A DNA stretch of 64,000 nucleotides from Marisediminicola antarctica. Lineage in GTDB: Bacteria; Actinomycetota; Actinomycetes; Actinomycetales; Microbacteriaceae. Every line of letters starts with the position of its first letter. Position 1 is the first letter of the stretch. The notes beneath the pieces are model-generated. The model had not been told where the DNA came from, searched no databases, and worked only from the letters and a program-made list of their open reading frames with translations. The stretch lies in assembly GCF_009930795.1 (NCBI RefSeq), contig NZ_CP017146.1, positions 2,046,001-2,110,000 of the forward strand, given 5' to 3'. Position numbers and translations under genes: made by a program. Below are positions 34,041 through 41,452 of the stretch, piece after piece.

Positions 34041-34117
34041 GGTTGAGCAGGTCGCGCGGCGATGGTGTCGAAACCCGAAACCGGTGGTTGAGCAGGTCGT
34101 GCGGCGATGGTGTCGAA
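34041..34117. repeat. Two copies of the dispersed GGTTGAGCAGGTCG repeat
   Basis: Copies at 34041-34072 and 34085-34117, differing by one base over 31 (GCGCGG or GTGCGG), ending GATGGTGTCGAA. Same family as the cluster at 17222-17500, again at the 3' end of a DUF222-HNH gene. Confidence 0.85.
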
Positions 34118-34135
34118 GCTGGGCTTCCACGTGTC

Positions 34136-36034
34136 TTAGAACGGTGGCGGGTCCTCGTCCTCGGCGTCTGCTCCCCGGGCGTCGGCTCTCTGGGCGTCTG
34201 CTCCCCGGGCGTCGGCTCTCCGGGCGTCGGTTCTCTGGGCGCGCGCTGCTTCGTCCGCTGTCTGGTCCGTTCCCTGGTCGCGCGCGGCGGTATGGAGGGC
34301 GCGTTGGAGGTTGTCGTGTACTCCGCTGGTGATGACGGTTGCCGGTTCGGTGATGTGTGTCCGCCCCGCGGGGGAGGTCCATTCGAGGGCGCCGGTGCCA
34401 TCGCGCGTGTGGGCGACAGTCCAGTTGGTTTCGTCTTTGATGGTGTGATGTTTCGGGCATAAATGGGCAAGGTTGTAGTGGGCGGTCGGATGTTGGTGTT
34501 GCCATTGCAGGGTGTGGTCGATGTCGCATTGTTCCGCTTGCCTGCTGCAGCCCGGGAAGCGGCAGGTCTCATCGCGTACCCGCAGGAAGTTGCGCAAATC
34601 GGCGGGCACCCGGTACCGGTCCCTGCCGACGGAGAGGATTGCTCCGGTCTCGGGGTGGGTGAGGAGGCGGATCATGCCCGGCGCGCCGGCGGCGAGCAGC
34701 CTCGCCGTGTTCGGATCGATCGGCCCGTACCCGTCGAGGGACCCGGGCTCCTCGCTCATTCCGAGGAGCACGAGAGCAGGCACCGTGACGCTGAGCCTCG
34801 GTCGGGTGTCGAAGTACCGGTCCCGCAGCGACCCCCTCCCGCGGATCCCGGACCGCCCCCAGCCGACCCTCCGGCCGGCGCGCATCAGCGTGACCCGGAC
34901 CGCCCGGTTCCGGCGAGCTACCCCACGCCGGGTGCGGCGGGACACCATGCCCAGCGGGCCGTCACCGCCGCTGCCGCTGCCGTTGCCGCTGCCGCTGCCG
35001 TTGCCGCTGGAGCTGTCGGTGCTGTCGAGCATGACGTCGCTGAAGATGTCGGCGCGCAACTGCGCCAGAGTACGCACCTCCAGCGGCCCCTGCAGGGCTA
35101 TCGCCGTGTCGGTGAGGCGGGTGAAGATCGCGACAGCCTCCGGTGCCGGGAGCAGCTGCGACAGCAACGCCAGACCATCCTGCTGCGGGTCCAGACGCAC
35201 CTCCCGGTCCTCCCGCGCCCGCGCATGACGCTGTGTGATCGAGTCCGGATCCAGCAACTCCCGCAGAACCCGCGCCTTCTGCGTAAACTTCGACGCCGTC
35301 AACCGTCTCGCATAGGGCAGAGCCTGCCCCTCCAACACCACCCGAGCAGCAGCAGGCAGACCTGCGGTCTGATCGACCATGACCTGCGCATGCCGGTAAC
35401 TGATCAACCCTCCCCGCAGAGCCTCGAGGGTGGCCGGGAGTTCATGGACCAGACTGCGACCGACCCCCAGCAGAGCGTCGATGGTGCGCTCCGGGATCCG
35501 CAACGCCGCCCCCAGCTCCGCCCGCACACTCCGCAACGCCAACTGCCGGCTGCCCGCCCTCGTGCGCTCCGTGCCCGCCTCGGCCAGCACGAGGGCCTGC
35601 TCGAACAACACCGCCCGATCACCCATCAGCCCCGCAATACCCTGCTCCACCCGCTCCAACGCATCGATCAGCCGCCCCATCGCCTCACCCGCCCCACCCG
35701 GCCCCGCCGCGACCCCAAACGGATACCCACGACCACCATCAAGCCCAGCACCGGCCTGGACGGCCTCGCCGGCCTGGCCGGCCTCGCCGGGCTGGCCGGG
35801 CTGGCCGGGGCAGTCGGGGACGCCCGGGTAATCGTCCTCATCAGCCCAGCGCGGGTCATCCAAATCCGGATCATGCGGGAACAACCCCGCCGGCATCCCC
35901 TCAAACGGCAAACCAACCCCCGGCCGGTACCCACGTGCCGCCATCTCCGCATCCGCCTCGATATTGAACTGCAGCATCGACTCAGCAAGCTCCGCCTGCT
36001 CCTCCGCCGTCCACCGATAGCTGCTCATACCCAT
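34136..36034 (-). CDS. DUF222-HNH endonuclease-like protein, second copy
   Basis: 632 residues from the ATG at 36034 (a second ATG at 36028 is as good). The frame stays open to 36328, but that lead is Gly/Trp/Cys-rich and unlike protein. DUF222 covers about 110-420. The HNH part has C-R-F-P-G-C-S, C-D-I-D-H-T-L-Q-W, H-Y-N-L-A-H-L-C-P-K-H-H. Gly-Pro-Gln repeats (P-G-Q-P-G-Q-P-G-E-A) lie near residue 80-95, and a Gly/Ser tract in the middle. The C-terminal tail is R-A-D-A-R-G-A-D-A pentapeptides from a 15-base array at 34162-34251. Function as for the other HNH protein: unknown nuclease. Confidence 0.8.
   Translation of the reverse strand: MGMSSYRWTAEEQAELAESMLQFNIEADAEMAARGYRPGVGLPFEGMPAGLFPHDPDLDDPRWADEDDYPGVPDCPGQPGQPGEAGQAGEAVQAGAGLDGGRGYPFGVAAGPGGAGEAMGRLIDALERVEQGIAGLMGDRAVLFEQALVLAEAGTERTRAGSRQLALRSVRAELGAALRIPERTIDALLGVGRSLVHELPATLEALRGGLISYRHAQVMVDQTAGLPAAARVVLEGQALPYARRLTASKFTQKARVLRELLDPDSITQRHARAREDREVRLDPQQDGLALLSQLLPAPEAVAIFTRLTDTAIALQGPLEVRTLAQLRADIFSDVMLDSTDSSSGNGSGSGNGSGSGGDGPLGMVSRRTRRGVARRNRAVRVTLMRAGRRVGWGRSGIRGRGSLRDRYFDTRPRLSVTVPALVLLGMSEEPGSLDGYGPIDPNTARLLAAGAPGMIRLLTHPETGAILSVGRDRYRVPADLRNFLRVRDETCRFPGCSRQAEQCDIDHTLQWQHQHPTAHYNLAHLCPKHHTIKDETNWTVAHTRDGTGALEWTSPAGRTHITEPATVITSGVHDNLQRALHTAARDQGTDQTADEAARAQRTDARRADARGADAQRADARGADAEDEDPPPF
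34162..34251. repeat. 15-bp tandem array in the HNH gene tail
   Basis: Six units such as GGGCGTCGGCTCTCT and GGGCGTCTGCTCCCC, each 15 bases, in frame, giving the repetitive acidic-basic tail of the HNH protein. Confidence 0.85.
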
Positions 36035-36326
36035 AGTGAATACCCACCCACCGACACTCGACACGCCACTAAGAAACAACCATCCGAACCCCGAGAGATC
36101 AGCCCCAAGCGCCGCACCGCCACCCGCATTCCGTTCACGCACCAAGCCACTACCCGACCACCGACATCCACCACCGCCGACCCAACAGCCCGAACACGCG
36201 AGCACACGCCGAGCCACAAGCCCCACACCGACACCCGGATTCTGTTCATGACCACAGCCCACACCCGACCACCGACATAGGTGCGACATTCCCGATGAGT
36301 CTACGAAATCGGGGTAAAACGCCTCC

Positions 36327-36524
36327 ATGACGTCGCGTGGGGAGGGCGAGTCGATCTCGCTCGCGCCGCCTCAGCGCGCCGCGCAGCCTCAGCGCGCCGC
36401 GCCGCCGCAGCCGACCGCGCAGCCTCAGCGTGCCGCGCAGCCTCAGCCGGCCGCGCAGCCTCAACCGACCGCGCAGCCTCAGCCGGCCGCGCAGCCTCAA
36501 CCGGCCGCGCAGCCTCAGCAATAG
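36327..36524 (+). CDS. Possible Ala/Gln/Pro-repeat peptide over an 18-bp array
   Basis: An ATG at 36327 opens 65 codons: a 15-residue unique lead, then about nine A-A-Q-P-Q-(R/P) hexapeptides from an 18-base tandem array (36366-36519), and a stop immediately after the last unit. There is no good ribosome site, and the opposite strand is also open. It is reported because the array and stop coincide, but it may be only a noncoding minisatellite between the HNH gene and fabF. Confidence 0.25.
   Translation: MTSRGEGESISLAPPQRAAQPQRAAPPQPTAQPQRAAQPQPAAQPQPTAQPQPAAQPQPAAQPQQ
36366..36519. repeat. 18-bp tandem array
   Basis: About nine units of CAGCCTCAGCGCGCCGCG and variants (CAGCCTCAACCGACCGCG, CAGCCTCAGCCGGCCGCG). 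Confidence 0.85.
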
Positions 36525-36573
36525 AGACCTCGCACCCCGCGCAGAACGGAGCGCTCAAGAAAAGCCCTACGAC

Positions 36574-37812
36574 CTACATGCTGCGGAACGCCGCCACAGC
36601 ATTGTGCCCGCCGAAGCCGAACGAGTTGCTCAGCGCAAGCAGCGGTCCAGTGCCCAGATCACGAGGGCTCGTGACAACATCGAGAGGGATCTCAGGATCC
36701 TGGTTGTCGAGGTTGATCGTGGGCGGTGCGGTGCGGTGGTGCAGCGCAAGGATCGTGAAGATCGCCTCGAGTGCCCCGGTGCCACCCAGCAAGTGGCCCG
36801 TCGCGGCCTTCGTCGCGGAGACCGCGATCGAGTCGAGGTGGTCGCCGAAGACGCGATGCATCGCGCGATACTCGGCGATGTCGCCGACCGGCGTGCTCGT
36901 CGCGTGCGCGTTGATGTGGCTGACGTCGCCGATACCGGCTCCCGCGATCTCGAGAGCAGCGAGCATGGCCCGCGCCGCCGCGGATCCCTGAGGGTCAGGA
37001 GCGGTGATGTGGTACGAGTCGCTCGTGACCGAACCTCCAGCGAGTTCGGCGTAGATCCGGGCGCCGCGAGCGAGAGCGTGCTCCTCGGTTTCGAGCACGA
37101 TCGCGCCGGCGCCCTCGCCGAGCACGAATCCATCGCGGTCGACGTCGTAGGGGCGTGAGGCGCGCGTGGGGTCATCGTTGCGCTTGGAGAGCGCCTGCAT
37201 GGCCGCGAAGGACGCGATGGGGAGCGGATGGATGGCGGCTTCGGTGCCACCGGCGATGATCATGTCGGCGATGCCGGCCTGCAGGTGGTCGTACGCGTTG
37301 GCGATCGACTCGGTGCTTGAGGCGCAGGCGGAGACGACGGTACGGGCGCCGCCGCGGGCGGACAGGCTCATGCTGATCGCCGCGGCCGGGGCGTTGGGCA
37401 TCAGCATCGGCACGGTCATCGGAAGAACCCGGCGCGGGCCCCTCTCGCGGAGCACGTCCCAGGCGTCGACGAGGGTCCAGATTCCGCCGATCCCGGTCGC
37501 GTAGTCAACGGCGATGCGCTCGGGGTCGATGTCTGGCGCACCGGCATCCGCCCACGCCTCGCGAGCCGCTATGAGGGCGAACTGGCTGCCGGGGTCGAGG
37601 CGCTTGATCTCGACTCGTTCGAGAACGTCGGTGGCGGGAACCTTGGCCTGGGCGGCGAAAGTGATCGGCAGCTGGTACTTGGCGACCCAGTCCTGCTCGA
37701 GAGTGCGCACCCCGGACTCGCCGGCGAGCAGCGCCCGCCAGGTGTCGGCGATGTTACCGCCGAGGGGTGAGGTCGTACCCAGTCCGGTGACAACGATTTT
37801 CTTGGGGCGCAT
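36574..37812 (-). CDS. fabF: Beta-ketoacyl-ACP synthase II
   Basis: 412 residues. The Cys-His-His triad is visible: Cys in V-V-S-A-C-A-S-S, His in N-A-H-A-T-S-T-P, and His in G-H-L-L-G-G-T-G. It extends acyl-ACP with malonyl-ACP in the type II fatty acid cycle. It is the last gene of the mabR-fabD-fabH-acpP-fabF run, 119 bases after acpP. The ATG at 37812 gives the conserved N-terminus V-V-T-G-L-G-T-T-S-P-L-G. Confidence 0.95.
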   Translation of the reverse strand: MRPKKIVVTGLGTTSPLGGNIADTWRALLAGESGVRTLEQDWVAKYQLPITFAAQAKVPATDVLERVEIKRLDPGSQFALIAAREAWADAGAPDIDPERIAVDYATGIGGIWTLVDAWDVLRERGPRRVLPMTVPMLMPNAPAAAISMSLSARGGARTVVSACASSTESIANAYDHLQAGIADMIIAGGTEAAIHPLPIASFAAMQALSKRNDDPTRASRPYDVDRDGFVLGEGAGAIVLETEEHALARGARIYAELAGGSVTSDSYHITAPDPQGSAAARAMLAALEIAGAGIGDVSHINAHATSTPVGDIAEYRAMHRVFGDHLDSIAVSATKAATGHLLGGTGALEAIFTILALHHRTAPPTINLDNQDPEIPLDVVTSPRDLGTGPLLALSNSFGFGGHNAVAAFRSM

Positions 37813-37931
37813 CAGTAGTCTCTCTGCTGGAACGACGCGGAACGACGGGAAGGAAGTCGGTACGACGTTGCAACGAACAATGGGAACGGCCGACCAGATC
37901 TGGGCCGGCCGGCCGTACCCGCGAACAGGCC

Positions 37932-38180
37932 TTAGGCCTGTGCGGCCGTAATGAAGGTGACGGCGTCACCGACGGTCTTGAGGTTCTTGACCTCTTCGTC
38001 CGGGATCTTCACATCGAACTTCTCTTCGGCGTTCACGACGATGGTCATCATCGAAATGGAGTCGATGTCCAGATCGTCGGTGAACGACTTGCCGAGCTCG
38101 ACCGAATCAGTTGCAATTCCGGTCTCGTCGTTGATGAGCTCGGCCAAACCGGCCAGGACTTCTTCGGTGGACAGTGCCAT
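37932..38180 (-). CDS. acpP: Acyl carrier protein
   Basis: 82 residues, acidic and helical. The phosphopantetheine Ser is in D-L-D-I-D-S-I-S-M. Full length for AcpP. It carries the growing acyl chain between the FabD, FabH and FabF enzymes encoded around it. Good AAGGAG before the ATG; 44 bases after fabH. Confidence 0.95.
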   Translation of the reverse strand: MALSTEEVLAGLAELINDETGIATDSVELGKSFTDDLDIDSISMMTIVVNAEEKFDVKIPDEEVKNLKTVGDAVTFITAAQA

Positions 38181-38224
38181 TGTGTTTTCTCCTTGATGGG
38201 GGTGTCAGATGACCGGGGTCAAGT

Positions 38225-39229
38225 CTAGGGAAGAACCACGACTTGGGCCCCGAAGGCGAGGCCCGCGCCGAAACCGATCTGCAGGGCGAGACCGCCGCTG
38301 AGTTCGGGGTGTTCCTGAAGCAGCGCGTGTGTCGCGAGCGGGATGGATGCTGCGGACGTGTTGCCGGTCCGCGCGACGTCGCGCGCGACGATGACCGACT
38401 CGGGCAGCTTGAGCTGTTTCGCGAACTCGTCGATGATGCGCATGTTGGCCTGATGGGGGATGAACGCGGCGAGATCGGCGCTCGTAATCCCGGCAACCTC
38501 AAGAGCCTTCTTCGCGACCTTGGCCATGTCCCAGACGGCCCAGCGGAAGACCGTCTGGCCCTCCTGGCGGAGCGTCGGCCACGGCGCGGCGCCGTCGCGG
38601 AACTCGGTCAGCGTGGCGTTCATACCGACCGCGTCGGCCTTGGACCCGTCGGATCCCCAGACCGGCGCTGCGATGCCGGGCGTGTCGCTTGGTCCGATCA
38701 CGACGGCGCCTGCGCCATCGCCGAGCAGGAAGGAGATGGAGCGGTCGGTGGGGTCGACGACGTCGGAGAGCTTCTCGGCACCGACCACGAGGGCGTAGTG
38801 CGCGGCGCCGGTGCGGATGAGCGCGTCAGCCTGGGTGACGGCGTAGCTGAAACCGGCGCATGCGGCGTTGGCGTCATATGCGGCGGCGGGGTTCGCACCG
38901 ACCCGGTCGGCGACGACGGTGGCCATCGACGGGCTCTGCTGCACATTGCTGATGGTGGCGATGATGACGAGGTCGATCTGATCGGCGTGAACGCCGGACT
39001 TCTCGATCGCTTCCGTGGCAGCTTCCGTCGCGAGATCGATGGCGGAGACCCCCGCGGATGCCCTCGTGCGGGTGATGATGCCGGTGCGCTGCTGGATCCA
39101 CTCGTCGCTCGAGTCGATCGGGCCGATGAGCTCGGAGTTCGGCACGATCAGGTCGCCGCGGGCGGCACCGTAGCTGTAGATGCGGGTGAATTGGCTGCCC
39201 TGCGACTGAGTGAGTGTTGCCGTTGTCAT
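38225..39229 (-). CDS. fabH: Beta-ketoacyl-ACP synthase III
   Basis: 334 residues with the Cys-His-Asn triad: Cys in A-N-A-A-C-A-G-F-S, His in F-I-P-H-Q-A-N, Asn in G-N-T-S-A-A-S. It starts chain synthesis by condensing acyl-CoA with malonyl-ACP; in actinobacteria it usually accepts branched starters. The ATG overlaps the fabD stop (ATGA). Confidence 0.95.
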   Translation of the reverse strand: MTTATLTQSQGSQFTRIYSYGAARGDLIVPNSELIGPIDSSDEWIQQRTGIITRTRASAGVSAIDLATEAATEAIEKSGVHADQIDLVIIATISNVQQSPSMATVVADRVGANPAAAYDANAACAGFSYAVTQADALIRTGAAHYALVVGAEKLSDVVDPTDRSISFLLGDGAGAVVIGPSDTPGIAAPVWGSDGSKADAVGMNATLTEFRDGAAPWPTLRQEGQTVFRWAVWDMAKVAKKALEVAGITSADLAAFIPHQANMRIIDEFAKQLKLPESVIVARDVARTGNTSAASIPLATHALLQEHPELSGGLALQIGFGAGLAFGAQVVVLP

Positions 39230-40146
39230 GAGATCCCGTCAATCAGGTCGAATGCCGCGGTGAGGTCTGCCGGGGTCTTGACGGCCACGGTCGGCACTCC
39301 TTTGAGGCCGCGTTTTGCCAGTCCGACCAGCGCACCGGCAGGAGCGATCTCGATCACTCCGGTGACGCCAGCGGCCGCGAACGAGGCCATCGTGCTATCC
39401 CACCGTACCGGGGAGCTGACCTGTCCAACGAGCAGGTCGACGAAGGCCGCCCCGTTGGTGACGCTCGATCCGTCGCGGTTGGTCCAGATGGGCAGGCTCG
39501 GGTCGTGCGTCTCGAGGGCGGCCGCGACAGTGCGAAGACGTGCCACGGCCGGGGCCATGTACCGGGTATGGAAGGCGCCGGCAACCTGGAGCGGGATGAC
39601 CCGCGCTCCAGCCGGGGGAGCGGCCTTGAGCTCGTCCAGTGCGCCGAGGGCACCGGCCACGACGATCTGCCCGCCGCCGTTGAAGTTCGCGGGTTCAAGA
39701 CCGAGTTGCACCAGCGTCTCGAGCAGTGAGGCCTCGTCGCCGCCAACGACGGCGCTCATGCCGGTCGCCTCGAGTGCCGCGGCCTGCGCCATGGCGGCCC
39801 CGCGTTCAGTGACGAGGGTCATGGCATCGGTGGTGGAGAGGATGCCGGCGGCGGCGGCGGCGGTGACCTCTCCGACGGAGTGCCCTGCGACCCCGCCGAT
39901 CCGCTCGCGCCGACCGTCGGCGAAGAGCGCGGTGAGTGTGAGCAGCCCGGCCGCGACGATGAGCGGCTGGGCAATCGCGGTGTCGCGGATCGTGTCGGCA
40001 TCAGACACCGTGCCGTGGGTGACCAGATCGATGCCGACCGCGTCGGAGATCGCCTCCAGCTCGCTGCGGTAGCCATCTTCGGCGAGCCAGGGAGTGAGGA
40101 ATCCGGGGGCTTGGGAGCCCTGTCCCGGGCATACGACGACGATCAC
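39226..40146 (-). CDS. fabD: Malonyl-CoA:ACP acyltransferase
   Basis: 306 residues from the GTG at 40146, which gives the conserved start I-V-V-V-C-P-G-Q-G-S-Q. Ser nucleophile in A-G-H-S-V-G-E; His in A-G-A-F-H-T-R-Y-M; the Arg binding the malonyl carboxylate is in T-E-R-G-A-A-M. The frame to 40209 has no start with a ribosome site. It moves malonyl from CoA to AcpP. Confidence 0.95.
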   Translation of the reverse strand: MIVVVCPGQGSQAPGFLTPWLAEDGYRSELEAISDAVGIDLVTHGTVSDADTIRDTAIAQPLIVAAGLLTLTALFADGRRERIGGVAGHSVGEVTAAAAAGILSTTDAMTLVTERGAAMAQAAALEATGMSAVVGGDEASLLETLVQLGLEPANFNGGGQIVVAGALGALDELKAAPPAGARVIPLQVAGAFHTRYMAPAVARLRTVAAALETHDPSLPIWTNRDGSSVTNGAAFVDLLVGQVSSPVRWDSTMASFAAAGVTGVIEIAPAGALVGLAKRGLKGVPTVAVKTPADLTAAFDLIDGIS

Positions 40147-40207
40147 TTGACTAGTCTCCCAACCTGCCGCCGTGCGGCTCTGTACCAATCGCACCAAAAA
40201 CTGGAGC

Positions 40208-40221
40208 AACCCTTGTGGGTT
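40208..40221. promoter_or_regulatory. Small palindrome between mabR and fabD
   Basis: AACCC-TTGT-GGGTT, two perfect 5-base arms, 8 bases past the mabR stop and 60 before the fabD start. It could be a weak mabR terminator or a binding site for the PucR-type regulator. Only the symmetry is seen. Confidence 0.3.
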
Positions 40222-40229
40222 CCCTCAGG

Positions 40230-41429
40230 TCAGCGCCGTCGCCTCCGCGGCGCAGCATCCGGTTCCGCGATCGAGCCGAGGATCAGCGCAGCCTGCAGGA
40301 TGAGCGACTCGCGGGCGCCTGTCGCATCCCAGCCGATGACCTCGGAGACCCGCTTGAGGCGGTACCGCACCGTGTTCGGGTGCACAAACAGCTCCCTGGC
40401 GGTCGCCTCGAGCGAGCGTCCGTTGTCGAGGTAGCACCACAGGGTGGCCAGCAGCTCGGTGGAGTGCGCCTGCAATGGGCGGTAGATGCGGTTGATGAGG
40501 GTCGAGCGTGCCAGGGCATCGCCCGCGAGGGCACGCTCGGGCAGAAGGTCGTCGGCGAACGCCGGTCGGGGCGCGTTGCGCCAGGACCGGGCCACGGCGA
40601 ATCCCGCGAGGGCGGCCTTCGCGCTCTTGGAGGCGTCGACGAGGCTCGGCACCTCGTGGCCGAGCACGAGGTGCCCATCGCCGAACCCGGGTTCGAGTGC
40701 GGTGGCGATGTCCATGAACGGCACGAGGGTGGATTCGGCGGTCGTCTCGCCGTCGGGCGGGGTCGGATGGGCCCGCCCGATCACCAGCACGAGGCGGCTG
40801 CCCTGCACGCCGATGAGCACGTCCGCGTCGAGGTGCCTCGCGGTGCGTCTGAGCATGTCCACGTCGAGCATCCCAGGCGCAGTTCCGACGAGAACCGACA
40901 CCTCACCGTGCCCGTGCCACCCGAGGGCCGCGATGCGGGAGGGGAGCTCATCGTCGTATTCGCCGCTCAGGATCGAGTCGACAACGAGCGCTTCGAGACG
41001 CGCGTCCCACAACCCTCGAGCCTCGGCGGCTCGGGCGTAGACGTCTGCGGCGGCGAAAGCGATCTCACGCGAGTAGAGCAGGATCGCCTCGCGCAGGGTC
41101 TCGTCCCGACCCTTGACCCGCTCCTCGACGACCTCGACAGTCACCTTGATGAGCTGGAGCGTCTGGGTGAGGCTCACCGAGCGCAGCAGCTCCCGGGGCG
41201 CCGCACCGAAGACATCCGCCGCAATCCACGGCGTGGAGGTCGGGTCATCGAACCAGTGAATGAACGAGGTGATGCCAGCCTGCGCGACCAGCCCGACGGC
41301 CGACCGCCGCCCCGGCGGCATATCGCCGTACCAGGGCAGGGTGTCGTCGAGCCGCTTGAGCGTCGCCGTCGCCAGCTCGCCTGTCACTGTCTTGAGCCAG
41401 GCGAGCGTCTGCTCCTTTGAATGCACCAC
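40230..41429 (-). CDS. mabR: PucR-family regulator of fatty acid synthesis (MabR/FasR type)
   Basis: 399 residues. The C-terminal PucR helix-turn-helix has the family signature L-E-A-T-A-R-E-L-F-V-H-P-N-T-V-R-Y-R-L-K-R-V. The N-terminal 130 residues are a helical region and the middle is a GGDEF-like sensory fold. In mycobacteria the equivalent PucR gene (mabR) directly precedes fabD and controls the FAS-II genes in response to acyl-CoA. Same order here: aceE, then this gene after 23 bases, then fabD after 83 bases, all on one strand. GTG start. Confidence 0.88.
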   Translation of the reverse strand: MVHSKEQTLAWLKTVTGELATATLKRLDDTLPWYGDMPPGRRSAVGLVAQAGITSFIHWFDDPTSTPWIAADVFGAAPRELLRSVSLTQTLQLIKVTVEVVEERVKGRDETLREAILLYSREIAFAAADVYARAAEARGLWDARLEALVVDSILSGEYDDELPSRIAALGWHGHGEVSVLVGTAPGMLDVDMLRRTARHLDADVLIGVQGSRLVLVIGRAHPTPPDGETTAESTLVPFMDIATALEPGFGDGHLVLGHEVPSLVDASKSAKAALAGFAVARSWRNAPRPAFADDLLPERALAGDALARSTLINRIYRPLQAHSTELLATLWCYLDNGRSLEATARELFVHPNTVRYRLKRVSEVIGWDATGARESLILQAALILGSIAEPDAAPRRRRR

Positions 41430-41452
41430 GGTGGACCGTCTGTCGCCCGTCG

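Noticed and set aside
34463-36280. 605-codon open frame on the + strand
   Set aside because: It lies antisense to the second HNH gene, whose domains and motifs are clear. Its translation is rich in Arg, Pro and Gln with no domain, as expected of high-GC shadow frames.
36035-36328. N-terminal extension of the second HNH protein
   Set aside because: The lead is Gly, Trp and Cys rich, unlike DUF222 proteins; ATG codons at 36034/36028 fit better.
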